Shown: positions 1 to 10,757, counted from the stretch's first letter. The stretch: DNA of 64,000 nucleotides from Morinoia aosen (GCA_030386875.1 CM059564.1:43048075-43112074); one strand, 5' to 3'. Notes: generated from the sequence alone by a model not told the origin. Made by a program: numbers and translations.

Positions 1-1690
1 GATATGCGTCAGTCAATTTCTTTGTAAGACCTTTCTGTTTGCTTGCAAGAGATTTTCGTGCACATGGATGATTTTTTCCTGTCTTCAATAAGATATTCTT
101 TAAATTTCGGCACAGAAATGTTTCTGAGTGTGGAGAGTCCTTGCCCTTCAACCATCAAAGCGTCATCCTAAGATAGATAAGTAAAATAAAACTTACGTAT
201 GTACGCACGTAGGTTTGTAAAAGCATGATGAATCAAGCGCCTTTTAAAATCCCAACACTTTATATTTAAGACAAACTATCATTATTATTTATTTAAAAAG
301 TCATCCAATTTTCATTTTGTCTCTAATTGAGTCAGTTTTTCGTTCACTGAACAAATTTGAAGGTCAATGTCACTCGGATTCAATTCGCAATCTGGTCCGA
401 AATAAGTTGTCACAGAGCGGCGAGTCATTGGGTGCTCGGTGGAACAATTGCTTGCCATCGCGAAGACGACCTTCCCCTTCGAACAGGAGCTGTTCAGAGC
501 TCTCCTCTAAGCAAAGCCTTGCAATAAAAGCTCGCCTTTCAATGGCAGAAGCTCTTTTGAGGTGTGGAATTTTCTGCAGTACTTACTTTACAACACTGTG
601 ACTGCGGCTGGTAAAACTGAAGTTTTATATTCAACTCAAATTTGAAGGCAATTGTATTGTGCAGTACTGATAAGGGCATATATGACCTAGATCGTACCTT
701 AATTTCGTTTTGATTATGTATTCATAAAAATTAGTTTGTGACTACTGGTCGGTCTGCAGCGTTATGAAACTTCCCTCAGTGACCACCGGTGGCTCACGTC
801 GCAGTCAAAGGGTTAAGAGGAATTACGAGTGTGATCGTATATGCATTTGAAAATTCGATAAAGCTGAATTATTCTTAGATACATAAATGAGAATTTTGTT
901 TGGAGTTCAAATGTTAGCTGATAAAAATATTGACGCTAGGTGGTATTTTAGATTAATGAAAATCAGACGACTTGCACGTCGGTATGAAATCGAAAAAATG
1001 TATGCATGTATAAAATAGAAACAACGTCACATAGATTTATAAAAACGCTTTGGCATTAGATAGAACACTTAGAGCATGGCATGATCCACGCAGAGAGTTC
1101 TCATTGCCCAAATCGTGACTTGTACTTATGATAACTCGTCCCAAATTTAGTAAATTCCTTGTGACCTTTCTGAAGCAGGGCGTGTTAACGAAGCGATAAG
1201 AAGGATCCAGAAGGCAAAAAATATCCTCAGAGTCACCCCATAAATTTTATTTTGATATTTTGAACGTATAATTTGTCGGTCGTGCAAGTGCACAGGATAA
1301 TGGGGAATAAATTTGGGTCGCTCAGAGTTTTTAAGAAAACAACTATTTAGTGAATAGTTCCTGAAGCTCTTTGATGTTGAGGAAATTTTATTGAACACTA
1401 GAAATAAAAATCAAAAAGTTACTTATGCTCCCAGATTTTATGGAAATCTTAGTGAACGCCGAAAACAATACAAAAAAAGAGGAAACTACACAAGAAAATT
1501 TAGATCCGATAGCATGTGTTATCCGCTTAGCAAAATATTATATTCTCATGCTCCGGAAGGAAAGCTCTCGTAGATCATTAGCAGTGTGCGACTTAGCATT
1601 GAACTCAATCTTAATATCATTAGTAAGAGCATTAACGTCGAAATGAAGGATGTAAGTAGTTGATGGAGCTCGCAGCGATATGAGCTCATA
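1..1690. other. AT-rich spacer, no gene recognised
   Basis: I see no repeat array, RNA gene or convincing coding region here. A 94-codon frame at 317-601 opens at TTG rather than ATG and matches no family I know. Overlapping short frames on both strands near 1150-1650 behave like chance frames. Confidence 0.6.
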
Positions 1691-2115
1691 GCGTAGCATA
1701 AATACCGTAGCAAAGCGTAGCATAAATACCGTACCAAAGCGTAGCATAAATACCGTAGCAAAGCGTAGCATAAATACCGTAGCAAAGCGTAGCATAAATA
1801 CCGTACCAAAGCGTAGCATAAATACCGTAGCAAAGCGTAGCATAAATACCGTAGCGAAGCGCAGCATAAATACCGTAGCAAAGCGTAGCATAAATACCGT
1901 AGCGAAGCGCAGCATAAATACCGTAGCGAAGCGCAGCATAAATACCGTAGCAAAGCGTAGCATAAATACCGTAGCAGAGCGTAGCATAAATACCGTAGCG
2001 AAGCGCAGCATAAATACCGTAGCAAAGCGTAGCATAAATACCGTAGCAAAGCGTAGCATAAATACCGTGCGAAGCGCAGCATAAATACCGTAGCAAAGCG
2101 TAGCATAAATACCGT
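1691..2115. repeat. 24-bp minisatellite, about 17.75 copies
   Basis: The unit reads GCGTAGCATAAATACC then GTAGCAAA and repeats head to tail. Copies fall into two main types that differ at two linked positions (CAAAGCGTAGC versus CGAAGCGCAGC), and two copies carry GTACC. One copy near 2066-2070 lacks one base (GTG for GTAG), so total length is exactly 17 units minus 1 plus 18 bases. Because 24 is a multiple of three, all three minus frames and one plus frame stay open through the array. The plus frame gives the octapeptide RSINTVAK. The long minus-strand frames here are a by-product of this periodicity, not evidence of a gene. Confidence 0.97.
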
Positions 2116-2364
2116 CTGTCTCATAATAGCACAAGTCGAGCAGCGCTCGCTGCTGCAGCACGTCTGGGCCTCGACCAAAGGAAACACAGAGTACTGTGCC
2201 CATTACTTTGATGAACTGGGCTGGGAGAGCGAGATAAGTGCTGAGAAATGAAGTTCAAGGACGTGCTGCCACTCATAAGTCACATCGACGTGAACGAGTT
2301 TTTTATTGATGGACCTGTGCTGAAAGTGTCCTTCCTGTTAGCGAAATGGTATTTCTTTTCCTAG
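2057..2364 (+). pseudogene. Coding-like patch with one frame break, unknown protein
   Basis: Two adjoining plus-strand frames look more protein-like than anything else in the window. The first (2057-2251) leaves the last copies of the 24-bp array in its RSINTVAK frame and continues through QVEQRSLLQHVW, NTEYCAHYFDELGW and SEISAEK to a TGA. The second (2248-2364) begins MKFKDVLPLISHIDVNEFF and ends at TAG within the next repeat. One missing base in the A-run at 2246-2248 would explain the break. Local GC is raised relative to the flanks. The spacing KFKDVLPLIS...N...W vaguely resembles the last helices of BACK domains in BTB proteins, but I cannot confirm that. There is no start codon, and no clear splice sites: a weak acceptor (CACAAG) lies at 2130-2135. 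It could be a decayed exon, a real exon with an assembly error, or transposon debris. Confidence 0.3.
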
Positions 2365-2545
2365 TAGGATATAAAACAAATGACTTGGGAAAAATGTCTT
2401 GTTGTCGTATGTATGTAGTAAAGCAATGCTTTATACCTGCGTTAAGTTACCCTGTTAGTGAAATGTTATTTCTTTTCCTAGTAGATATAAAACAAACGAG
2501 TTGTTGTGAGAAGCGTATTGTTGTCGTGCATTTGTGGTGAAGCAT
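2334..2545. repeat. Imperfect tandem duplication, period 117 bp
   Basis: The block starting CCTGTTAGCGAAATGG at 2334 recurs from 2451 as CCTGTTAGTGAAATGT, followed in both by TATTTCTTTTCCTAGTAG, ATAAAACAAA and a TTGTTGTCGT stretch. It overlaps the end of the coding-like frame upstream. Confidence 0.85.
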
Positions 2546-3478
2546 TTCTCAAGATCAGCGCCGTCAGTTAACTCTTTTAAAGAAGATAAATTACTCAAAA
2601 GCTCAATTAGATCAGAAAGAGTTTTGGAAAGTTTTTCATAAACCTTATTTCTATTGATTTTTTGATTATCGTTATCTCTCTTTACGGTTATTTTGAATTA
2701 AACTATTTGATTTGAACTCAAAGTCCTGTGAGAAAGTTTTAGTATTTAGGTGAATATGTACCTTTCCTACAACCTGCAAACCAAATGAGATCAATTTTCA
2801 TGAGATGATCTTTTGTTAATAATATTTTCATTCAGTAAACGATGCTACGGAAGAACATTCAAAAGTTAAGAACACGGAATCAACTAAATATGAGTCAAGT
2901 CAAGTCCCATGCGTAGTCAGGACTGAGAAGATTTGCGTTCTATGGCCGAGGCTTTGATTCCTTCTGATGAATTCAATGGTCATTCACATAAACCAATGTT
3001 TGAGTTTCAGTCTTTAATTTAAGCTTAATTTTTATAAACACATAACATTTTCTCAGACCTAAAAGCCTTATCTTCAAAATTAGTTCCTCTCCTGACGTTC
3101 GCGAGCAAGTATAAAAATTGCTCATGCCGGGCAAAATAATCTGCGAACTAAAATTGGCTCAAAATAATAAAGAAAAACAGGATAAAGCTCCACGCATCCA
3201 AGAGAGAAGTCCCAAAAATGATAAAAATAACTTCAAAAATGCATCGAGAGGCCTACGTACAAAGTTTACTTGCTGGCATACACGGGCTTTATCTTACAAT
3301 TACGAGCAGTAACTCAACTTTCGAAACTGGTCCCGCGCCTTGCTTGGCTGACGTCATAATGCGCACGGATGCCTGGACTTCTTTGGGGCTTCGCTTCTGC
3401 TTGAAGGTAAAAGGTTGAGAGTTTTGCTCTCGTCGGCTGCCACAAATCCGGAGCAAGGGCAGGTAACAAAAACAAGCC
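2546..3478. other. Spacer, nothing recognised
   Basis: AT-rich to about 3300, then a short more GC-rich patch (about 3310-3470). Short overlapping frames occur on both strands (3118-3312, 3218-3418, 3289-3555 minus). None is recognisable. Confidence 0.5.
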
Positions 3479-3720
3479 GTGAGTAACCTAGGAATACCAT
3501 TCTGACCGGAGCTATCTGAGTGAAAATGCGTCCGGGAGTAACCTAGGAATACCATTCTGACGAGAACTGTCTGAGCGAAAATGTATCCGTGAGTAACTTA
3601 GGAGTAAGATTATGAGTACCGACTGACCAGAGCTATCTTAGCGAAAATGTGTCCGTGAGTAACTTAGGAGTAAGATTATGAGTACCGACTGACCGGAGCT
3701 ATCTTAGCGAAAATGTTTGT
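3479..3720. repeat. Tandem repeat, 55-bp then 66-bp units, 4 copies
   Basis: GAGTAACCTAGGA or GAGTAACTTAGGA recurs at 3481, 3536, 3591 and 3657. The last two units carry an extra 11-bp piece (TATGAGTACCG region). Most copies contain GGAGCTATCTTAGCGAAAA or a close variant, in which GCTA and TAGC can pair across TCT. Confidence 0.88.
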
Positions 3721-3895
3721 GCGTAGGAATGTATTCACATGTTCAGGGTACGAGTTGACCAACTTACTTTTGTTTTTGTGGCATCGAACTGCCGGAGCTA
3801 TCTTAGAGAAAACGTGTGTAACAATGCATTCATAAAATCAGGGTACGAGTTAGCTGACTTACTCTTGTTTTTTGTGACTCTGAACTGGTTTATTA
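3715..3895. repeat. Diverged tandem duplication, period about 92 bp
   Basis: GGTACGAGTTGACCAACTTAC with TTTTGTTTTTGTGGC at 3747-3782 recurs as GGTACGAGTTAGCTGACTTAC with TTGTTTTTTGTGAC at 3841-3878. Between them the GGAGCTATCTTAG motif of the upstream array appears again (about 3794). Confidence 0.75.
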
Positions 3896-4051
3896 ATCGT
3901 GTCATCTAGTACTGCACGTTACGCCACCGATGTGCGAGGAGACAACTATGCAAAGCTGTCGACCGTCTACGTAGCGCACACGGATAAAATCTCCAACTCA
4001 AAGGCCATCGCTGAAGTATTTTATCACAGACAGCGTATTGCTGAAAACTAA
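3884..4051 (+). other. Short open frame with coding-like composition, unknown
   Basis: A 55-codon plus-strand frame between in-frame stops reads RYATDVRGDNYAKL then STVYVAHTDKISNSKAIAEV and ends RQRIAEN-stop. It has no ATG at its start and a somewhat higher GC than its surroundings. It runs into the 4020-4190 duplication. I do not recognise the peptide. It may be chance or a remnant of an exon or mobile element. Confidence 0.15.
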
Positions 4052-4190
4052 AAAAGTACCTCCCGCCAATATCAAGTACCTCTACTGATATAAGTTCCTG
4101 TACTTTGTATTCTATTCACAGCCAGCGCATTGCTGAAAACTAAAAAGAAGTACTTCCCGACATTATCAAGTTCCTGTACTGCACGTATTT
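4020..4190. repeat. Duplication, period about 105 bp
   Basis: CAGCGTATTGCTGAAAACTA plus AAGTACCTCCCG and ATCAAGTACCT (4031-4085) recurs as CAGCGCATTGCTGAAAACTA plus AAGTACTTCCCG and ATCAAGTTCCT (about 4123-4183). Confidence 0.8.
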
Positions 4191-4191
4191 T

Positions 4192-4807
4192 CTACGAGTG
4201 GAGTTACCTCAAGCGAACGATCCTTGCGTAAGAAAAACGACAAATAATCTTGGCGTAATGCATGCCACCCGCAGACCAAACCTCAATTTGGTGCACATGA
4301 AGTAAAACAAATGGCATTGTTCACGGCCTGAACTCTGCACACCTTCCCTATGTCGGGCAGGGTTCACAGAGAGGTCAGTGAAACTGTTACGGATAAAAAT
4401 TGGAGCGTGGTGTACACTCCTGTTTTGAATAGAAACTGCCTCGTAATTTCATCGGCCCGTGTTTTCGGCCAAAAGTACCGTGCATGATGGCGAAATTGAA
4501 CTCAAAAGAAATAAAGAACGTTATTTTGTGAATAAAAATAGAGTTCTGTAGCTAAAAAAACATTATACGATGTTTTCATGTTCGATCTAGTCAGTTATTG
4601 AATTGTTTACGGTAAGTGAGTTGGACGCGCTGTATCAAGAAAAACAAACATTTCAGTGATAAACAAGTACTTTTACGAGCGAGGCGATTTCTCCTTAAAA
4701 GGTTTCACCATAACCCTCTCTCAAGAGTATATGGGAGAGTAACTCATATAGAACGTTATTCATTACTTTTACCGTCGTTATACATATCTATCAGCGTCGG
4801 TACTTTA
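4192..4807. other. Spacer, nothing recognised
   Basis: Mixed-composition DNA with no repeat or gene that I can support. Confidence 0.5.
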
Positions 4808-5172
4808 AAAAATGATATTATTTTTGCTACTTTTCACATATTTGGGACGTACATTATATTGAATTTTAGGGATATTATTATTTTTGTTACTTCTCGCCGA
4901 TTTGGGACTAACATTACAATAAATTTTAGGGATATTATTATTTTTGTTACTTTTCGTAGATTTGAGATCTACATTACATTAAATTTTAGGGATATTATTA
5001 TTTTTGTTGCCTTTCACAGATTTAGGACCTACATTACATTAAATTTTAGGGATATTATTATTTTTGTTACTTTTCGTAGATTTGAGATCTACATTACATT
5101 AAATTTTAGGGATATCTTTATTTTTGTTGCTTTTCACAGATTTAGGACACACGTTACGTTATATTTTAGTAA
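4808..5172. repeat. 60-bp minisatellite, about 6 copies
   Basis: The period is exactly 60 bp. Each copy carries TTTTAGGGATATTATTATTT, then TTGTTACTTTTC and ACATTACATTAAA. The first (about 4808) and last (about 5161) copies are degenerate. Since 60 is a multiple of three, a 199-codon plus frame from a GTG at 4616 to 5215 passes through with a repeating hydrophobic 20-residue block (core NFRDIIIFVTFRRF). I treat that frame as a by-product: it has no ATG start and its non-repeat ends are not recognisable. Confidence 0.95.
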
Positions 5173-5560
5173 ATACCTCTTCACATTTAGGGGACAGGGG
5201 CGGAGGACACCATAAAACGACGCCTAAAGTTCAAAAATTGAAAGGTGCTCCCAGTTTTTGCCAGACTTAGTTTCCCGAAGTTTTTAAGTTTAAGGCTGCA
5301 CAGGTAATGCAAGGCTGAGGCTAAATTAAAATGGGTTGTAACCGTTCCTTTCCAAACTGACCTCATCTAACTTATAGGTTAGATTTGGTTTATTTATAAG
5401 CAAAATTGATGTTGGGGCCTAAATTTGAGGTATATTTAATGTATGTGAATTTCTGTATGATGCAGTAATTTTGATAGCAATTCAAAAAGTTTGAGGAATG
5501 AAATTTTGGTCAATATTCTTAAACATAATTAGTTTGATGGTTATTGCCATGATTTTTGAT
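5173..5560. other. Spacer, nothing recognised
   Basis: AT-rich linker between the 60-bp and 47-bp arrays. No feature is supported. Confidence 0.5.
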
Positions 5561-6945
5561 GTCAGTATCACAATTAATATCATCTTAATAGTGTCATTCT
5601 TGTTTATGTCATTATCACAATTAATATCATCGTTATTGTGTCCTTCTTGTTAATGTCAGTATCACAATTAATATCATCGTAATTGTGTCCTTTTTGTTAA
5701 TGTCAGTATCACAATTAATATCAGCGTAATTGTGTCCTTCTTGTTAATGTCAGTATCACAATTAATATCATCGTAATTGTGTCCTTCTTGTTAATGTCAG
5801 TATCACAATTAATATCAGCGTAATTGTGTCCTTCTTGTTAATGTCAGTATCACAATTAATATCAGCGTAATTGTGTCCTTGTTAATGTCAGTATCACAAT
5901 TAATATCATCGTAATTGTGTCCTTTTTGTTAATGTCAGTATCACAATTAATATCAGCGTAATTGTGTCCTTCTTGTTAATGTCAGTATCACAATTAATAT
6001 CATCGTAATTGTGTCCTTCTTGTTAATGTCAGTATCACAATTAATATCATCGTAATTGTGTCCTTCTTGTTAATGTCAGTATCACAATTAATATCAGCGT
6101 AATTGTGTCCTTCTTGTTAATGTCAGTATCACAATTAATATCAGCGCAATTGTGTCCTTCTTGTTAATGTCAGTATCACAATTAATATCAGCGTAATTGT
6201 GTCCTTCTTGTTAATGTCAGTATCACAATTAATATCATCGTAATTGTGTCCTTCTTGTTAATGTCAGTATCACAATTAATATCAGCGTAATTGTGTCCTT
6301 CTTGTTAATGTCAGTATCACAATTAATATCAGCGTAATTGTGTCCTTCTTGTTAATGTCAGTATCACAATTAATATCAGCGTAATTGTGTCCTTCTTGTT
6401 AATGTCAGTATCACAATTAATATCAGCGTAATTGTGTCCTTCTTGTTAATGTCAGTATCACAATTAATATCATCGTAATTGTGTCCTTCTTGTTAATGTC
6501 AGTATCACAATTAATATCAGCGTAATTGTGTCCTTCTTGTTAATGTCAGTATCACAATTAATATCATCGTAATTGTGTCCTTCTTGTTAATGTCAGTATC
6601 ACAATTAATATCAGCGTAATTGTGTCCTTCTTGTTAATGTCAGTATCACAATTAATATCATCGTAATTGTGTCCTTCTTGTTAATGTCAGTATCACAATT
6701 AATATCAGCGTAATTGTGTCCTTCTTGTTAATGTCAGTATCACAATTAATATCATCGTAATTGTGTCCTTCTTGTTAATGTCAGTATCACAATTAATATC
6801 AGCGTAATTGTGTCCTTCTTGTTAATGTCAGTATCACAATTAATATCAGCGTAATTGTGTCCTTCTTGTTAATGTCAGTATCACAATTAATATCAGCGTA
6901 ATTGTGTCCTTCTTGTTAATGTCAGTATTACAATTAATGGCATCA
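5561..6945. repeat. 47-bp minisatellite, 29 copies plus a degenerate end
   Basis: Units begin GTCAGTATCAC and recur every 47 bp from 5561 to 6921. The interval is 29 x 47 minus 3, the three missing bases being in copy 7 (TCCTTGTTAAT). Every full unit contains CACAATTA, a 9-bp spacer and TAATTGTG, a perfect 8-bp inverted repeat. Copies differ mainly at one spacer position (ATCATCG, 12 copies, versus ATCAGCG, 17 copies). The outermost copies (1, 2 and 30) are the most diverged, the usual picture for arrays homogenised from the centre. No open frame is maintained. Confidence 0.98.
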
Positions 6946-7616
6946 CCGTAATGCTTACAAATATTACAATCACCGTCCATCCCAGTATATTATTATTATT
7001 ATTTGTATTATTACTATCATATTATATTTTTGTTGCAACTTCACTGTATTTATTGGGGCATTATTATTGAACTATTTTAATTATATTTTTTATAGATTCA
7101 AACGTGGAAACAAATAAGATCTTTTTTGACTTGCTGGACGTTTATAATGAGCAAAAAATGTACTAAATGCTAGAAAAACTTCCGTTCGTGGAGTCCTGGA
7201 GAGTTGAATGGATTCACAACAAAAAATTATCCAATTTTACGGCTTCATTTAGTGCATTTTATGGTTGCAAATAAAAATTTGTGGAGCCGTTTTTAGTTGC
7301 TTACAACCAAACCGAAAATTTATTTCCAGAACAAAATTTGCTGCTGGTTATACGAATCCTGATCAAATTGACGAAGCGGATAATGACTTCGCAATTCATT
7401 CGAAAATCATAATCGAAAGATTCAACTCTTATGAAATTGAATGATCTTTGCTTTTCAAAGTATACTTTAAAGCAAAGCATCTGAAAAAATTGAAAGCTAA
7501 AAAAAGGGTACCGGAAGATATTCATTCAATAAATACTTATCTAAAAAATACCAATCCACAGTGCATCATACATGCTGTGAACCTTGTGGATCTTAGTACG
7601 CAGGTGGGGCCGGGCG
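6946..7616. other. AT-rich spacer with a short TAT/TTA microsatellite
   Basis: A TATTATTATTATTTG tract lies near 6988-7015. The rest holds short chance-like frames on both strands (7301-7525 minus, 7448-7678 plus, the latter running into the next array). Confidence 0.5.
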
Positions 7617-7820
7617 TCAAAGTTTTGAACAAAGTTGATCAAAGTTTATCAAAGTTAATCAAAGTAGATCAAAGTTGATGTTAATCAAAGTTGATCGAAG
7701 TTGAAATTGATCAAAGTTGATATTGATCAAAGTTGATCAAAGTTGATATCGATCAAAGTGGATCAAAGTTGATCAAAGTTGATATTGATCACAGTTGATC
7801 AAAGTTGATATTGGTCAAAG
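7617..7820. repeat. Degenerate array of about 10 bp, core TTGATCAAAG
   Basis: TCAAAGT is repeated throughout with TTGATCAAAGTTGAT as the usual context, interrupted by TATTGATC linkers. I count nine exact GATCAAAG octamers, all in the same orientation, and three more ATCAAAG. GATCAAAG fits the TCF/LEF HMG-box site (SATCAAAG). Whether that is functional or simply what a simple repeat spells cannot be told from sequence. Confidence 0.9.
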
Positions 7821-10112
7821 CTGCTGAGCAAAAACATGCACGGTAACGTGTGGTTTTGAAATATTTGTTCATGCTGCGAGGAGGCAAATGTTTTATAAAT
7901 GTGATGAACAATGTATTCCTTACAGAAACGTTATATTACATATAGCAATGCATTACAGGTCTAATTTCCTTTATTGTTTACCTCCATATGCGTTCAGCGT
8001 GTTTCCACCGCGATTTTAGGTTTTGATGTAACTGGAGGGTGGGCTTCTGGGGTTAAGGTGTTGGAGTAGGACTTGCGCCTTTACGGTATCAGGAAAAGAT
8101 TCTAGTGGAGTGAGAAGGGTTTCATAGCGCCTCTTTATAACTACGTAATAACTTCTTAACTTCTTATAATACACGCCCGTTGTGTTGTATCTAACAGTAA
8201 ATGGCATTCATCACCTAAAATGTACCAAGTATTTTTCAAATTTGCAAGATGGTTGGAATCTATTCAGCGTCTTTCTTATATTTTATAAAAATTGAATACA
8301 GTAAGAAAGGGCAAATACTCGCCAAACCAAGAGATGGAGTTGTGTTATTTTTAAGTGATGGAGCATTTAAATCTAGCAAATGAATTCAAGGGAATGACTT
8401 AAATTTACAAGCTGAAAATTCTGAGTGCTGAATGATGGCACATTCGAAGCCTCAGAATGTATTATTCAACTCAGTCTTTTGGAAAAAATTTTTAGTTGTA
8501 TTTAAACAAGTCGGTAGATTTCGAGAATGCCAATTAATGAAGAAAATTCGCATCCATCATGAGAAAAGACAGAACAAAATTGTTTGAGTCACCCATGAGT
8601 GGCATAGCTAATGGTTAAAACTGAACTTAAAATCAACGTAAGTTGATAAGAAAAAAACTCAATTTAAAAATTTTGCTCAAAAACGAAAGGATGCCTTTAG
8701 TAAGGAAACATTTATACACTGTTTGAATTCTTCCGCACATTGCATGTCAAGTGTAAATTGGTCGGCCTTATTCAGCATGGGGTATAGGACAGCCGTCTCT
8801 GCAAGCCCACTCGCACTCTTTTTTTTAATCAGCTACTGGAGTTTCTCGTAGCTGAGATGAACAATCCAAGTCGATATAAAAACGATACAACAACTGTCGT
8901 ACCCACATCTTTTGCAGTTTATTTCCACGGAATTTATCATCTTGGAGGGTCGACTTCATTTTTCTAGGTTAACATCAGAAGTTAACTATCAATATACCTT
9001 GAACAGAACAACTGACCTTAATTGTGCACGAAGAATATTTCCTTGACAGTCACTTTCACGGCCACTTAACCCCCAAATGTATTATGCTGACGCAGTCATT
9101 GACAGCTAACGGCATCTAAAGACAGCTTCAGAAAATCCGTTTCTTCAATTAATCAGTGACGTGAAACTAATGACACTTTTTACGCCCCCGTACCTCAGAA
9201 ATCTAGGGGGCAAAGGTGCCAATGTTGTCATTGTCATACTGAACTTGCTCTTCTGAAACCCGAACGTCCGCTGGTCAATTTTGGGCAGCTGCTCGAGTGC
9301 CGTTTTATGTAAATGAAATGCAGATCAAGCCGAAAATAACCTCCATGGAAAATTCGTGTATTTCCAGTGATTGTGGCTTCTACTGAACCAATTCTTGAGC
9401 TTCTTATGCGTCTCTTTAGTGAAACATTCGTGATACGAACCTAAATACCTACAACAGAAAGTTTTCGTAGCTATTAAAATATCTGCGAAGAATCTAAGAG
9501 ATCACTGATCTCCACGCTTCTAGAAGCTCCTCTTTTCGCTCAAAAACAAAATCGATACTTAGTCAGAAATCTAGTGCACTATCGAAATTGGCTGACCTTT
9601 CAGCTTGTAAGAAAATCCCTAAGTGCATCCACATTTAAATTCCATGAGGTCAAGTCCATCGGTAAAAAAAGATAGGACCTGGGCCATTATATTTAAGGAC
9701 GATTTTTTTTCAATACAAATAGCTGCTTATCTTTGAACGTTTTCGTCTGCTTTCCCATAGACATAGCTTTCCCATCCCACAACTGGATCAGCCACAATTT
9801 GATTGTTCTGAATATTAAGGAAACGAGCATTAGCTGCTCAATGCTCTGCTTTATATTAAAGTATCTATGTCTCTGACGTACTACATTTAATCAATGGGTC
9901 GACGCTGGTAGACATGTCCAGCTTGCATATGATTGGTGAAATACAGACAGTGACTAATCATCTAGTTTACAATTTTTCAAATGAAGACACCTCATCTACC
10001 AAGAAAAAATCTTCGAGAGCTCAAAGTCTAGTCACCCCCAGAAACAATTGAAGAATCTGGTACGGGAAGACACTGCTTCCACAAGGTTTTTTTCAAATGA
10101 AATAAATGTACG
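7821..10112. other. Long spacer, nothing recognised
   Basis: About 2.3 kb without tandem repeats, RNA genes or recognisable coding sequence. Only short frames under 65 codons occur. Confidence 0.5.
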
Positions 10113-10186
10113 AGGAGTTCGTGGACTCGAACTCAGGACTAGAGATCACCGCACCAACACGCTACCGACTGCGCTATCGATCACCC
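10113..10186 (-). other. tRNA-derived sequence (tRNA pseudogene or SINE head)
   Basis: On the minus strand there is a near-perfect RNA polymerase III A box, TAGCGCAGTCGG (10165-10176), followed by TAGCGTG, and a B box, AGTTCGAGTCC (10123-10133), one base off GGTTCGANTCC. Their spacing fits a tRNA D arm and T loop. The acceptor, anticodon and T stems do not pair, and position 33 is not T, so this is not a working tRNA. An A-box plus B-box head without cloverleaf is what tRNA-derived SINEs keep; the family cannot be named from one copy. GGTCACC and GGGTGAT just upstream could form a small hairpin. Confidence 0.65.
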
Positions 10187-10480
10187 TAAAAGGTGACCGA
10201 AGCACAACGAAAGCAATGTTTGGCACAGTGAAAGCAGGCGCACTGTCCTGACAGATATTTTTATTCCCATTTTGGCATAGCTAAAATCTTCATGCCGTTA
10301 ATTAAGAATCTTTGTATACTTAACAAATTCTATTAATTAAAGAAGATGACTATGAATATTTATAAACTGTAACTAATATGAATGCACATTTCAATTTCAA
10401 AATTATTTTAACGACAACGTATTGCTGAGACAATTCGCGCTTCTCATCATACTATTTTTTAGTGTTCACACATATGAGAA
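10187..10480. other. AT-rich spacer, nothing recognised
   Basis: No repeat, RNA gene or coding region supported. Confidence 0.5.
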
Positions 10481-10757
10481 TTTCTTTCTTTAATAGTATC
10501 ATGCCAAAACTGAGGCATCACATTAAGAGAATTAGTGTTCGAAGGTAAGCTTTTGTCTTGTACTACCTTAAGCTAAAGGCTCAAGTTTCAGTATCAGGTG
10601 GTGGAAATATAATCTTCAGATGAAATTAATTTTTTTCTTTAATAAACCAAAAACTGTGGCATTGCAGAATGAGAATTATTGTTCGAAGATAAGTTCTTTG
10701 TCCGATACTAACTAAAGCTTAAGTTTCGGTATCAGGTATTGGAAATATAATCTTTAA
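10481..10757. repeat. Tandem duplication, period about 140 bp
   Basis: Shared landmarks in order are TTTCTTTAATA, GTTCGAAGGTAAG (10537; GTTCGAAGATAAG at 10681), AAGCTTAAGTTT-like text and GGAAATATAATCTT (10602 and 10741). Confidence 0.85.

Noticed and set aside
1538-2203. Minus-strand frames of 136-221 codons with repeated MLRFATVF, RYLCYALL or GIYATLCY
   Set aside because: They exist because the 24-bp unit is a multiple of three and has no stop in any minus frame. All three frames are open at once, so none shows selection.
3481-3720. CTGACCGGAGCTATCTTAGCGAAAA in the 55/66-bp units as a possible satellite hammerhead ribozyme
   Set aside because: GCTA-TCT-TAGC-GAAA has the right look, but the core preceding it is CTGACCGGA, two bases too long for CUGANGA. 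The other helices are not evident.
10048-10251. 67-codon plus-strand frame
   Set aside because: It runs antisense through the tRNA-derived sequence, which explains its composition.
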